From positions 1 through 64,000 of the forward strand of contig PBNW01000013.1 in NCBI GenBank assembly GCA_002723255.1: DNA of 64,000 nucleotides, read 5' to 3'. Made by a program: the position numbers and the translations under genes. The notes below the pieces were generated by a model, which was not told the origin of the DNA, made no database searches, and saw only the letters and a list, made by a program, of their open reading frames with translations. This document shows, piece after piece, positions 44,947-54,082 of this stretch (position 1 is the first letter of the stretch; each line of letters opens with the position of its first letter). The DNA comes from Pelagibacterium sp. (GTDB taxonomy: Bacteria > Pseudomonadota > Alphaproteobacteria > Rhizobiales > Devosiaceae).

Positions 44947-46332
44947 TCAGTTGACTGACGGCAACCATGTAATCAACTGCGGGAAAATGAACAGCAAGGC
45001 TATCGCCAAAATTTGCAGCCCCACGAAGGGAAGTGCACCGCGATAGATCATGCCGGTCGTCACCCTGCTTGGCGCGACCCCCCGCAAGTAGAATAGAGAG
45101 AACCCGAAAGGCGGCGTCATGAAGCTGGTCTGCAGGTTCACGCCCACCATCACACCGAGCCAGATCGGATCTATGCCGAGCGCCAGAAGGATCGGCGCAG
45201 TGATCGGTATGATGATGAAGATGATCTCGAACGTGTCGAGAATGAACCCGAGCACGAACATGATAAGCATGACAACGATCATCGCCCCGATGGCTCCGCC
45301 CGGAAGATTGGCCAGGAACTCGTGCACAAGATTGTCGCCGCCCATGACGCGGAACACGATGGAGAAGACCGAAGCGCCAAACAGGATAATGAAGATCATC
45401 GAGGTGATTGTTGCCGTAGCCATGGCGGCATCGCGCAAAACCCTGAATGAAAGCCGCCAGCGCAACGCAGCCAGAATCGTTGCGCCCACAGCCCCCACCG
45501 AGCCTGCCTCGGTCGGCGTGGCTATGCCGGTGAGGATGGAGCCGAGCACAAGAAGAATAAGAAGCAGGGGCGGGACCAGCGCAACGACCACATCCTTGAC
45601 GATGCCCTTGCGGTCTTCCTCGGTCATGGGAGTTGCCGGGCAACTTTCCGGTTCGGTGATCGCCTTGTAGATCATAAAGCAGATGTAGAGCCCGACCAGC
45701 ATCAGGCCGGGAATGAACGCGCCGGCGAAAAGGTCGCCCACGGTTACGGGCACGGGCGCAAAGTTGCCCTGCTCCATCTGCACCTGTGCATTGATCGATG
45801 AGAGCATGTCGCCCATGAAGATCAATACGGTCGAGGGCGGAATGATCTGTCCCAGCGTGCCGGACGCGCAGATCACACCCGAAGCAAGCTTGGGGTCATA
45901 TTTCGCCCGCAGCATGGCCGGCAGCGATATGAGCCCCATGGTGACCACTGTTGCCCCCACGACACCGGTGGAGGCCGCCAGCAATGCGCCTACGACAATG
46001 ACCGAAATGCCGAGCCCGCCGCGAAGGCGGCCAAACAGCTTGCCCATGGTCAGCAGCAGCTGCTCGGCAATCTTGGACTTCTCAAGCATCACGCCCATGA
46101 AGATAAACAGCGGCACCGCCACCAGTACTTCATTGGTCATGTAGCCGATATACCGGCCCATGAGGTTACCCATGTTCGAGAAGTCGAACACGCCGAAGAA
46201 ATAACCGATCACGCCAAAGATCAGCGATGTGCCCGCCAGCGTGAAGGCTACTGGAAAGCCCAGCAGCAGAAAGCCGATGACGCCGAAAAAGAGGAGGCCC
46301 GCGAGAACCTCACCAATCAGAATGCTAGACAA
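44947..46332 (-). CDS. TRAP transporter large permease (DctM)
   Basis: A 461-residue inner-membrane protein with about 12-13 membrane spans. It is the ion-driven transport subunit of a TRAP system. It opens with LLFFGVIGFLLLGFPVAFTLAG and contains the DctM hallmarks GVVGATVVTMGLISLPAMLRAKYDPKLASGVICASGTLGQIIPPS and GIDPIWLGVMVGVNLQTSFMTPPFGFSLFYLRG in pieces. The size matches the TakM/mannitol-type branch with a central insert (QVQMEQGNFAPVPVTVGD). It overlaps the dctQ stop by 8 bases. Confidence 0.93.
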   Translation of the reverse strand: MSSILIGEVLAGLLFFGVIGFLLLGFPVAFTLAGTSLIFGVIGYFFGVFDFSNMGNLMGRYIGYMTNEVLVAVPLFIFMGVMLEKSKIAEQLLLTMGKLFGRLRGGLGISVIVVGALLAASTGVVGATVVTMGLISLPAMLRAKYDPKLASGVICASGTLGQIIPPSTVLIFMGDMLSSINAQVQMEQGNFAPVPVTVGDLFAGAFIPGLMLVGLYICFMIYKAITEPESCPATPMTEEDRKGIVKDVVVALVPPLLLILLVLGSILTGIATPTEAGSVGAVGATILAALRWRLSFRVLRDAAMATATITSMIFIILFGASVFSIVFRVMGGDNLVHEFLANLPGGAIGAMIVVMLIMFVLGFILDTFEIIFIIIPITAPILLALGIDPIWLGVMVGVNLQTSFMTPPFGFSLFYLRGVAPSRVTTGMIYRGALPFVGLQILAIALLFIFPQLITWLPSVN

Positions 46333-46894
46333 CTGGCGTCTCCTCGTCGGTCTCGACCTTGTAGCGGTACAACGGAGGAAGCAGGTCTTCCTTGTCGGCG
46401 AGCACCAGGATGGCGCGCGCGACCATCGCTACTCCTTGCAAACCGACCAGAGCGGCAAAAACCAGAATGAAAGTCTTGAGAACAAACAGTCCCGGCATAC
46501 CACCGATGTTCTGGGATGCCTCGAAAAAGCTCCAGGAGCGCATCACATAGATCCAGCCCCAGTTCCAGACGACGTACATGAACGGAAGCAGGAAGATGAC
46601 GACACCGACGATGTCGAGCAGGGCCTTCCGTTTGGTCGAGGCCGGCCGGTAGAAGATATCCACCCTTACGTGATCGTCACGGAACAGTGCGAACCCGGCA
46701 ATCGCCGTGAACATCGCACCGCTCAGCCAGACATAAAGGTCCTGCATCCACAGAAAGGTCGTGTTGAAAATGTATCGCTGGACAACCACCGCAAAACAGA
46801 TGGCGACAACGCCAACCGCCAGCCATGAAACGACGGTGCCGACGAGCCGGTTCAAGCCACCAATGGCCTGAACAGCTAAAGCGAGCGCGCGCAT
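46325..46894 (-). CDS. TRAP transporter small permease (DctQ)
   Basis: A 189-residue membrane protein with four predicted spans, the accessory subunit that joins DctM. It has the DctQ-type region VQRYIFNTTFLWMQDLYVWLSGAMFTAIAG and FRDDHVRVDIFYRPAS. ATG 46894 has a strong GGGAGGAGGAG site; the longer open frame to 47146 runs into the PAP2 gene and is not credible. It is the first gene of the dctQM unit. The shared 16-base motif lies 114 bases upstream. Confidence 0.92.
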   Translation of the reverse strand: MRALALAVQAIGGLNRLVGTVVSWLAVGVVAICFAVVVQRYIFNTTFLWMQDLYVWLSGAMFTAIAGFALFRDDHVRVDIFYRPASTKRKALLDIVGVVIFLLPFMYVVWNWGWIYVMRSWSFFEASQNIGGMPGLFVLKTFILVFAALVGLQGVAMVARAILVLADKEDLLPPLYRYKVETDEETPVV

Positions 46895-47007
46895 TTCGCT
46901 CCTCCTCCCACGGAAGGGTTTTGTTTTTATCGATAGTACCGCTAGTTCGCGTGCAGGCAAACAGCAAGCAATCGCCGAACCGGATTCGCAAAAACGGTAC
47001 TTTTGCC

Positions 47008-47023
47008 CGTAAAACTGGGTAGC
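47008..47023. promoter_or_regulatory. 16-base motif, copy 2, upstream of dctQM
   Basis: CGTAAAACTGGGTAGC is identical to 43511-43526 and lies in the 133-base gap between PAP2 and dctQ. Both copies read in the same orientation relative to their minus-strand gene (kinase and dctQ). Confidence 0.5.
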
Positions 47024-47027
47024 AAGG

Positions 47028-47750
47028 TCAGACGACACCCCGGCGGCGAAGCAGGGAGGCGAGAGCGGTTGCTGCGAGGGCCCATGCTGCCCCCAGCGCC
47101 CAACCGGCGACAACGTCGCTCGGGTAGTGAACGCCCAGAAGGACACGGGAGGTGCCGACCAGTATCGTCAGAACGATGGCGACGCCGTAAAAGAATATCT
47201 TTTCCCGCCATCGCTCCGATAGTCTCGCCAGCAGCGCGCCGAGCGTGAGATAGGTTACGGCGGAGATCATCGAGTGCCCGCTGGGAAAACTGGCCGACAA
47301 TTCCCCCGCCACCGCCGAGAATTCTGGCCTGGGCCGGTCGAAAAATTCCTTGAGCAGATCGGAAAGCAACGCGCCGCTGATGACCGCGCCGGCAACGAGG
47401 ACCGCCACAGCCGCACGGCGTGTGAGCAGCAGATAGATCACGACGCTGGAAACGACGATCGTCAGAACCGAGAAGCTGCCGAGTGCAGTGATATCGCGCA
47501 CGGCCTCCTGAAACTGGAATGACCCGATCATCTGGTTGGGGTCGCCCGGAACCCTGAATATCTCGAGAATGGCGATGTCGATCTCGTGGGTTTCTCCATC
47601 ACTCACTTCATCGGCGACTTCGAGAAACGCAAAGACCAGAGCGGCGGCAATGCCGATGGCGATCAATACCGCCTGCTCGGCGAAAACGAAATCGCGCACG
47701 CGCTTAAGCCGGCTGGATGAGAAGTGCTGCTTGAAAAATCCGGGCAACAT
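47028..47750 (-). CDS. PAP2 superfamily membrane phosphatase
   Basis: A 240-residue membrane protein with about five spans and the three-part PAP2 active site: KEFFDRPRP, the PSGH motif in SFPSGHSM, and SRVLLGVHYPSD. Such enzymes remove phosphate from undecaprenyl diphosphate, phosphatidic acid or related lipids at the outer face of the inner membrane. ATG 47750 has a GGAGATT site; a further Met at 47780 is less likely. It stands alone between dctQ and the diguanylate cyclase. Confidence 0.9.
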   Translation of the reverse strand: MLPGFFKQHFSSSRLKRVRDFVFAEQAVLIAIGIAAALVFAFLEVADEVSDGETHEIDIAILEIFRVPGDPNQMIGSFQFQEAVRDITALGSFSVLTIVVSSVVIYLLLTRRAAVAVLVAGAVISGALLSDLLKEFFDRPRPEFSAVAGELSASFPSGHSMISAVTYLTLGALLARLSERWREKIFFYGVAIVLTILVGTSRVLLGVHYPSDVVAGWALGAAWALAATALASLLRRRGVV

Positions 47751-47929
47751 GGAATCTCCGAAGGGCGGTTGAATGGCCATAAGGGCGTGGCAGCGGTACC
47801 GAATTTTTCCGGTCGATCACAGTAAAAACCGGTATTTTAACGATTTGTATAACGCCGGTTGCACGAAGAGCGGGGTAGGGCATAATCACTGCGGGGGCTC
47901 CGACAACGACCGAGAGGTTTCTGCGTAGC

Positions 47930-49795
47930 GTGTCCGAAATCTGGCAACCCCTCATTGCCAACCTGGCGGTCGTCGCCCTGTTTTCCTCCATTTGGTCTCT
48001 GGCGTCCGATTGGCTGGACAAGCAGCGTTGGATCATTCGCAAGCTGTGCATCGGACTTCTGGTCGGCAGCGCAGCCGTTTCCACGATGCTTTTGACCGTC
48101 GAGATCGTGCCGGGCGTAGTTTACGACCTCAGGACCTGCGTTGTGGCGGTCGGTGCGTTCTTTAGCGGCCCGGTTGTGGCCATCATTGCCATTCTCATGT
48201 CCGGAGCGTTCCGACTGCTGGAAGGCGGGGCAGGGGTCGGGCTGGCCTTTTTCCATCTGGGTACCGCCGCTCTTGTGGGACTTGGCGTTCGTTCAGCGGC
48301 GCGCTCTCCTTTGCCCAATCCGTTCTGGATCGTGTTGTTGGCCGCCGCCATGGCCCTGCTTTTGCTGCTGGTTGTTTTCCTGCTGACACGGGTTGTCAGC
48401 CTGGAGGAGGCCAGGGATCTTGTTGTGCCTGGTACGGTCCTGACGCTTTTGGCAACCCTCATGATGGGGTTCACCATACTTGCCGCCCGCCGGGCCGGCT
48501 ACGACCGGTCCATTCTGCGGGCGGCCCTCGCTCAGGCCCCTGAATTCCTCTACGTCAAGGACACCGATGGTCGGTTTCTCACGGTCAACGAAGCGGTGGC
48601 CCATCACCATGGATATTCCGAGCCGGCGGAAATGATCGGCAGGTCAGATTTCGATACTACCGATCGGGCGCGGGCTGAAGAACTCCATGAGCAGGAACGC
48701 GCCATCATGGAGAGCCGGACCGCACTGCTTGATTTTGAGGAAGAGGTGGTCGACAACTCCGGGCAGTGGCGCTGGTACAAAACCTCGAAGGTCCCCCTGA
48801 CCGGCAAGGATGGCCGGATTGTCGGGCTGGCGGGGATGACCGTCGATACAACGGCTGTTAAAAAACTCGAACGCGAACTGACCGAAAGTCGCGACCGTCT
48901 CTCGCTGGCCATGTCCGAAATGAGCGACGGCCTCGCGCTGTTTGATCGCAACGGGTATCTCGTCTTTTGCAACGACCAGTATCGGGACGCGTTTCCGCGG
49001 TCGGCGCATGCACGCGTGCCGGGCAGGCACATCAACGAAATCCTGCTCGAATGCGCACGCGCAGGCGAACAGCTCGGTATTCCCGAAGACGATATCGAGG
49101 GTTGGGCCGAACGGGTCGGCAGCCTGCTTCGCGTGCCCAATGTGGTGACCGTCGAACTGTTCAATGGCACCTATCTTCAACTGCGCAACCAGCCGGCCAG
49201 CAACGATGCCGCAGTGGTCATTGTTACCGATGTGACGGATCTCAAACTGGCAGAACGCGCTCTCCTCGAAGCCAATGCCGATCTGTCCCGGCAGGCATCG
49301 ACTGACCCACTGACCGGGCTCGCCAATCGGCGGGTGTTCGATGAGGTGCTGGAGCGCGACATGGCGCGGTGCGGACGCGCCGGGACGCCGCTCAGCCTCG
49401 TTCTACTCGATGTGGATCGCTTCAAGCATTTCAACGACGTGTACGGCCATCAGGCTGGCGATCGCTGCCTCATTTTGGTGGCGAACGCCATAAAGACCAG
49501 TCTGCTCCGCCCGTCCGACCTTGCCGCGCGGTATGGCGGCGAAGAATTTGCAATCATCCTGCCTGATACCGATCTGACCGGCGCCCGGGCTGTGGCTGAG
49601 CGCATTCGCAATGCAATTGCTGAGGCGAGTGCCGACGATCCAGGCGGTGCGGTTACTGCCAGCCTCGGTGTGGCGGAATACGATCTGTCAAAAGGGCCAA
49701 CGACACCCGAGGGCCTGGTTCGCCGTGCCGATGGCGCCCTTTACTCGGCCAAGGCGGCGGGGCGCAACAAGGTGATGGCGGCGGCAGCTGAATAG
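47930..49795 (+). CDS. Membrane PAS-PAS-GGDEF diguanylate cyclase
   Basis: A 621-residue protein. The N-terminus is a six-span 5TM/LYT-like membrane domain (about 1-195, with TCVVAVGAFFSGPVVAIIAILMSGAFRLLEGG in segments). Two PAS domains follow (about 200-320, containing FLYVKDTDGRFLTVN and QWRWYKTSKVPL; and 335-455, containing SDGLALFDRNGYLVFCN). The C-terminal GGDEF domain carries the active form RYGGEEF and an intact inhibitory I-site RPSD five residues before it. It should synthesise c-di-GMP with product feedback. The start is GTG 47930, with GAGAGG about 12 bases upstream. Its ligand is unknown. Confidence 0.9.
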   Translation: MSEIWQPLIANLAVVALFSSIWSLASDWLDKQRWIIRKLCIGLLVGSAAVSTMLLTVEIVPGVVYDLRTCVVAVGAFFSGPVVAIIAILMSGAFRLLEGGAGVGLAFFHLGTAALVGLGVRSAARSPLPNPFWIVLLAAAMALLLLLVVFLLTRVVSLEEARDLVVPGTVLTLLATLMMGFTILAARRAGYDRSILRAALAQAPEFLYVKDTDGRFLTVNEAVAHHHGYSEPAEMIGRSDFDTTDRARAEELHEQERAIMESRTALLDFEEEVVDNSGQWRWYKTSKVPLTGKDGRIVGLAGMTVDTTAVKKLERELTESRDRLSLAMSEMSDGLALFDRNGYLVFCNDQYRDAFPRSAHARVPGRHINEILLECARAGEQLGIPEDDIEGWAERVGSLLRVPNVVTVELFNGTYLQLRNQPASNDAAVVIVTDVTDLKLAERALLEANADLSRQASTDPLTGLANRRVFDEVLERDMARCGRAGTPLSLVLLDVDRFKHFNDVYGHQAGDRCLILVANAIKTSLLRPSDLAARYGGEEFAIILPDTDLTGARAVAERIRNAIAEASADDPGGAVTASLGVAEYDLSKGPTTPEGLVRRADGALYSAKAAGRNKVMAAAAE

Positions 49796-49829
49796 GCGAA
49801 CCGGACCGAAACGTTAAGTTTCAGGTTTT

Positions 49830-49851
49830 TGATTGCAAAAAAATGCAATCA
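49830..49851. promoter_or_regulatory. Perfect inverted repeat upstream of the sulfide operon, candidate BigR operator
   Basis: TGATTGCA and TGCAATCA are separated by six A residues, 51 bases before the Blh start codon. BigR/SqrR-type persulfide sensors repress such operons from AT-rich palindromes overlapping the promoter. Confidence 0.6.
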
Positions 49852-49901
49852 TTATTATCTAGGAGGGTAGTTGATATCTGACCGTCCAGGAAAACCTGCC
49901 T

Positions 49902-50780
49902 ATGTCTGCAAGACCCGAAGTCACCGGATTTTTTGAACCGCGCACATTTTCTATCCAGTATGTGGTCGCCGACCCGGAAACCGGGAAGTGCGCCATTATA
50001 GATCCGGTTCTCGACTACGATGAAAAATCCGGCTGCACAGGCACCGTTCAGGCCGACAAATTGCTCGCCTTCATCGAGGGCAAGGGGTACGAGCTCGAAT
50101 GGATACTGGACACCCACCCCCATGCCGATCATTTCTCTGCGGCCCAGTACCTCAAGGAAAAAACTGGCGTAAAAACCGCAATTGGCGAAAAGGTCGTCGA
50201 TGTCCAGAAGCTCTGGAAGGGTATCTATAACTGGCCCGATTTCAGGGCCGACGGTAGTCAGTGGGACAAGCTGTTCGCCGATGGCGAAGAGTTCACTGTC
50301 GGCAACATTTCGGCAAGGGTGATGTTTTCACCGGGACACACATTGGCGTCCATCACCTATGTGATCGGCGATGCCGCTTTTGTTCACGATACGCTGTTCA
50401 TGCCCGATAGTGGCACGGCCCGGGCCGATTTTCCTGGCGGAAGTTCGCAAGCGCTCTGGAATTCGATCCAGGCCATTCTGGCCCTGCCCGAAGAGACCCG
50501 CGTTTTTACTGGCCACGATTACCAGCCCGGTGGCCGTGAACCGCGCTGGGAATCGACGGTAGCAGAGCAGAAGGGCACCAACATTCACATGTCGAAATGC
50601 AAGTCCATGGATGCTTTCAAGGCGGTTCGGGACGCTCGCGACAAGACCCTTCCCATGCCAAAACTGATCCTGCACGCCCTGCAGATCAATACCAATGGCG
50701 GGCGGCTGCCCGAACCTGAATCGAATGGCAGGCGCTATCTCAAGATCCCGCTCGACGCGTTGGGAGGCGCTCCATGGTGA
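49902..50780 (+). CDS. blh: Blh/ETHE1-type persulfide dioxygenase (metallo-beta-lactamase fold)
   Basis: A 292-residue metallo-beta-lactamase-fold enzyme. Metal-site motifs are THPHADHFSAA, FSPGHTLASI and HDTLFMPDSGTARADFPGG, with FTGHDYQPGGR near the C-terminal third. These match the sulfur dioxygenase (ETHE1/Blh) group that oxidises glutathione persulfide to sulfite. In Agrobacterium and Xylella, blh is part of the BigR-repressed sulfide-detoxification operon, as here. Its stop overlaps the bigR start by 7 bases. Confidence 0.92.
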   Translation: MSARPEVTGFFEPRTFSIQYVVADPETGKCAIIDPVLDYDEKSGCTGTVQADKLLAFIEGKGYELEWILDTHPHADHFSAAQYLKEKTGVKTAIGEKVVDVQKLWKGIYNWPDFRADGSQWDKLFADGEEFTVGNISARVMFSPGHTLASITYVIGDAAFVHDTLFMPDSGTARADFPGGSSQALWNSIQAILALPEETRVFTGHDYQPGGREPRWESTVAEQKGTNIHMSKCKSMDAFKAVRDARDKTLPMPKLILHALQINTNGGRLPEPESNGRRYLKIPLDALGGAPW

Positions 50781-51112
50781 TCGCAACCGGGACACAAGAG
50801 CTCGCCTCCCAGACGAGGGTCATAAAGAGCAGGGTCGACGAAGCGACCGCATTTCTCAAGAAACTGGCGAACCGGGACCGTCTGCTCGTTGTATGCGCGC
50901 TGGTCGAGGGTGAGCGTAGCGTGCGTGAGCTCGAGGGTCTGCTCGATATCCGGCAGCCCGGCCTTTCCCAGCAACTCGCCGAACTGCGCAGCGCCGGCAT
51001 GATCGAGGGCCGCAAGGACGGCAAGGCCGTTTTTTACCGGCTGGCCGACCCCAGGGCAAAAGCAATCGTGTCCACCATGTACGACCTGTTCTGCGGGCCG
51101 GATGCACAATGA
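50774..51112 (+). CDS. bigR: BigR/SqrR-type persulfide-sensing ArsR regulator
   Basis: A 112-residue ArsR-family repressor. The helix-turn-helix is DIRQPGLSQQLAELRSAGMIE. Two Cys stand at positions 41 (VVCALVEGE) and 107 (LFCGPD), matching the pair that forms a tetrasulfide link in SqrR/BigR upon reaction with sulfane sulfur. This is a strong sign of persulfide sensing rather than metal sensing. ATG 50774 has GGGAGG 6 bases before it. It should repress its own operon from the palindrome at 49830-49851. Confidence 0.9.
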   Translation: MVIATGTQELASQTRVIKSRVDEATAFLKKLANRDRLLVVCALVEGERSVRELEGLLDIRQPGLSQQLAELRSAGMIEGRKDGKAVFYRLADPRAKAIVSTMYDLFCGPDAQ

Positions 51113-51151
51113 TCTTCCTCCCTTTGTCCTAAGTCTATCAAGGTATATTCG

Positions 51152-51580
51152 ATGACCGAATTCACTCCACTGCTCTCGCTGTTTGGCGGGGCGCTGATCG
51201 GGCTGGCATCCGTTCTGCTCATGGCGCTCCACGGCCGCGTTGCGGGCATGACCGGCATTCTTTCCGCTGTCATTCCCCCAATGGGCGCCGATTGGGGTTG
51301 GCGGGCGGCATTTCTTGGCGGCGCCATTGTCGCCCCGATCACTATCGTTGCCATTTTCGGCGATGTCGTCAGTTTCCATAGCCCGGTCCCCGCGCCCTGG
51401 CTGATTGTCGGCGGGCTTATCGTAGGCGTCGGGGTCTATTTCGGCTCTGGCTGCACCTCGGGGCATGGCGTTTGCGGCATTGCCCGTCTCTCGCCACGTT
51501 CAATCGTGGCCACCGTCGTTTTTATGGCCTCAACCGCCGCGACGGTATTTGTCATTCGCCACATACTCGGAGGTCTGTGA
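51152..51580 (+). CDS. YeeE/YedE family sulfur-transport-like membrane protein
   Basis: A 142-residue membrane protein with about four spans. It carries the family signature GSGCTSGHGVCGIARLSPRS, in which the Cys residues are thought to relay sulfur in thiosulfate transporters (TsuA/YeeE). The split form with two half-size proteins is typical of bigR operons (PmpA/PmpB type). Its stop overlaps the next gene by one base (TGATG), so the two halves are probably made together and may form one channel. Confidence 0.9.
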   Translation: MTEFTPLLSLFGGALIGLASVLLMALHGRVAGMTGILSAVIPPMGADWGWRAAFLGGAIVAPITIVAIFGDVVSFHSPVPAPWLIVGGLIVGVGVYFGSGCTSGHGVCGIARLSPRSIVATVVFMASTAATVFVIRHILGGL

Positions 51581-52023
51581 TGCGCAGGATTGTTTTTGCC
51601 GGCCTTATTGGGCTGATCTTTGGCTCCGGGATCGCGGTTTCGGGCATGGCCAACCCAGCCAAGGTTCTCAATTTCTTCGACTTTGCCGGTAGTTGGGATC
51701 CGTCCCTGGCTCTGGTCATGGGTGGCGCTCTGGCCGTGACCGCCATCGGATACTTCTTCGTCCTCAAGCGACCCGCGCCAGTCTTTGACAAGACCTTCCA
51801 TCTGCCGACGTCAAGGGAGATCGACCTGCCACTGGTGGCCGGCTCGGTGATCTTCGGCATTGGCTGGGGAATTACGGGGTTTTGTCCCGGAGGCTCGATT
51901 CCGGCGCTTGGCCTCGGAGAGCCCGACGCCTTCATTTTCGTTGCCGCGATGATTGGCGGCATCGTGCTGGCGCGCAGCGCGCGCCAGTTTCTGACCAACC
52001 GTGAACCCCAGACCGCGAGGTAA
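51580..52023 (+). CDS. YeeE/YedE family protein, second half (DUF6691-like)
   Basis: A 147-residue membrane protein with about four spans and the motif GWGITGFCPGGSIPALGLG, the counterpart of the Cys motif in the preceding gene. The start ATG 51580 overlaps the upstream stop. It is the second half of the YeeE-like pair in the sulfide operon. The transported sulfur species (thiosulfate, sulfite or other) cannot be read from sequence. Confidence 0.9.
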   Translation: MRRIVFAGLIGLIFGSGIAVSGMANPAKVLNFFDFAGSWDPSLALVMGGALAVTAIGYFFVLKRPAPVFDKTFHLPTSREIDLPLVAGSVIFGIGWGITGFCPGGSIPALGLGEPDAFIFVAAMIGGIVLARSARQFLTNREPQTAR

Positions 52024-52028
52024 TTTCC

Positions 52029-52355
52029 ATGAACATCAAGAAGATAGACGACCGTTTTTCAATCACGGGCCAGATTATGCCCGCCGACATCGAAGCGCTC
52101 AAGGATATGGGGTTTGTAGGCATCGTGTGCGCTCGTCCCGATGAGGAAGAGCCGGGTCAGCCAAGCTTTGCCCAGATCGAGGCCGCCGCGCGAACCGCAG
52201 GACTTGTGGCCTTTCACGTACCGGTATCCGGCCCACTGACGGAGGGCCAGATCATCCGCTTTCACGAGGCAATGGCCAATATCGAGGGGCCTGTTCTCGG
52301 CTATTGCCGCTCGGGTGCCCGTGCCGGCAGTCTTTACGCCACGCTCGACCAATAG
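52029..52355 (+). CDS. DUF442/TIGR01244 sulfur-transferase-like protein
   Basis: A 108-residue protein of the phosphatase/rhodanese-like DUF442 family. The active-site loop is GYCRSGARAGSLYA, with one catalytic Cys. In many species this domain is fused to Blh; here it is a separate gene of the same operon, which supports a role in moving persulfide sulfur. It starts 5 bases after the YeeE-like gene and ends 5 bases before the SulP gene. Confidence 0.9.
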   Translation: MNIKKIDDRFSITGQIMPADIEALKDMGFVGIVCARPDEEEPGQPSFAQIEAAARTAGLVAFHVPVSGPLTEGQIIRFHEAMANIEGPVLGYCRSGARAGSLYATLDQ

Positions 52356-52360
52356 GGCGC

Positions 52361-54082
52361 ATGGACATGGTTGAAAGATACGTCCCCATTCTCAATTGGG
52401 GCAGGCGGTATTCGCGGGACAAGTTCGGTCGTGATTTTCTGGCTGCGGTGATCGTTACGATCATGCTGATCCCACAATCGCTTGCTTACGCGCTGCTGGC
52501 CGGATTGCCGCCGGAAGTCGGGCTCTATGCCTCCATCCTGCCGCTTGTGGCCTATGGCGTTTTCGGCTCTTCGACATCGCTGGCCGTCGGCCCTGTCGCT
52601 GTCGTCTCGCTAATGACGGCGGCGGCCATCGGGCGCATCGCACAGGAAGGAACTGCCGATTATGCCAGTGCAGCCATAGTGCTCGCTCTGCTCTCTGGCG
52701 GCATCCTTACCCTTATGGGACTATTCCGTTTGGGCTTTATCGCCAATTTCCTCTCTCATCCGGTGATCTCCGGCTTCATCACCGCGTCGGGCCTGATCAT
52801 TGCGACGAGCCAGGTCGGGGGTCTGCTTGGCATTTCCAGCACGGGCCATGCCATGCCCGAATTGCTGGCCTCTCTTGCCGGGCATCTTGAACAGTTCAAT
52901 CCCTATACATTTGCGGTGGGCGCGGCTTCGCTTGCAGCCTTGGTCTGGGTGCGGACGGGCATGAAGAGGACGCTGGTTTCGGTGGGTCTGCCTTCGACAA
53001 TCGCTACTCTTGCCGTTCGGGCCGCGCCCGTGGTTGTGGTACTGCTGGCCATTGCAGCCTCCGCGGCCTTCGATCTCGGTACAAAAGGGGTGGCTCTGGT
53101 CGGCGAGGTGCCGCAGGGCATCCCCTTGTTGTCGCTTCCCGATCTTGATCTCGATATTGTCAGCGCCCTGATCGTTCCTGCCTTTATCATTTCAATTGTC
53201 GGTTTCGTGGAGTCGATTTCGGTAGCCCAGACCCTTGCCGCCAAAAAACGCGAGCGCATCGATCCCGATCAGGAACTTGTGGGGCTTGGCGCAGCCAATA
53301 TCGCATCGGCCTTCGGTTCGGGATTTCCGGTGACCGGCGGCTTTGCGCGCTCGGTGGTCAACCACGACGCCGGGGCGGTAACCCCGGCGGCTGGAATGTT
53401 CACCGCGGTCGGAATTGCCCTTGCAACGCTCTTGCTGACCCCGTTTCTGGCACTCTTGCCCAAGGCGACGCTAGCTGCGACGATTGTCGTGGCGGTGCTG
53501 GCGCTGGTCGATTTCTCGATCTTGAAAAAATCCTGGAGCTATTCAAAAGCCGATTTTGCAGCCGTTGCGACAACCCTTGCAGGGACACTGATCTTCGGAG
53601 TGGAAACCGGTATCTCCCTTGGTGTTGCGGCCTCGGTGCTGGTGTTTTTCTACCGCAGTTCGCGTCCTCATATGGCGATTGTTGGCCGGGTACCGGGAAC
53701 CGAGCATTTCCGCAATATCAACCGCCATGACGTTCGGACCGATCCGCATATTCTGGCGCTGCGGGTCGATGAGAGCCTCTATTTTGCCAATGCGCGCTAT
53801 CTCGAAGAGCGGATTGCACGCGAGATTTCCGGCAGACCGGGCATAACGCAGGTCATCTTGATGTGTCCGGCGGTCAATGCAATCGACATGTCGGCGCTTG
53901 AAAGCCTCGAAGCGATCAATATTCGCCTCAAGGAACAAGGCATTGGCCTCAACCTTTCCGAGGTCAAGGGGCCAGTGATGGATCGGCTCAAACGCTCCGA
54001 TTTCCTCGACCATCTCAACGGCAGGGTTTTCCTGAGCCATCACGACGCCGTGGACGCATTGTCGGTCAGTCCCGTCCCCTGA
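52361..54082 (+). CDS. SulP family anion transporter with STAS domain
   Basis: A 573-residue SLC26/SulP protein. The membrane domain (about 20-420) contains [44 protein letters not shown] and [24 protein letters not shown] regions. The C-terminal STAS domain (about 455-565) includes [19 protein letters not shown] and [16 protein letters not shown]. As last gene of the sulfide operon it probably moves sulfate or sulfite produced by Blh, though SulP proteins also carry bicarbonate or dicarboxylates. ATG 52361 or 52367 are both possible. Its 3' end overlaps cobM by 17 bases on the opposite strand. Confidence 0.9.
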   Translation: MDMVERYVPILNWGRRYSRDKFGRDFLAAVIVTIMLIPQSLAYALLAGLPPEVGLYASILPLVAYGVFGSSTSLAVGPVAVVSLMTAAAIGRIAQEGTADYASAAIVLALLSGGILTLMGLFRLGFIANFLSHPVISGFITASGLIIATSQVGGLLGISSTGHAMPELLASLAGHLEQFNPYTFAVGAASLAALVWVRTGMKRTLVSVGLPSTIATLAVRAAPVVVVLLAIAASAAFDLGTKGVALVGEVPQGIPLLSLPDLDLDIVSALIVPAFIISIVGFVESISVAQTLAAKKRERIDPDQELVGLGAANIASAFGSGFPVTGGFARSVVNHDAGAVTPAAGMFTAVGIALATLLLTPFLALLPKATLAATIVVAVLALVDFSILKKSWSYSKADFAAVATTLAGTLIFGVETGISLGVAASVLVFFYRSSRPHMAIVGRVPGTEHFRNINRHDVRTDPHILALRVDESLYFANARYLEERIAREISGRPGITQVILMCPAVNAIDMSALESLEAINIRLKEQGIGLNLSEVKGPVMDRLKRSDFLDHLNGRVFLSHHDAVDALSVSPVP

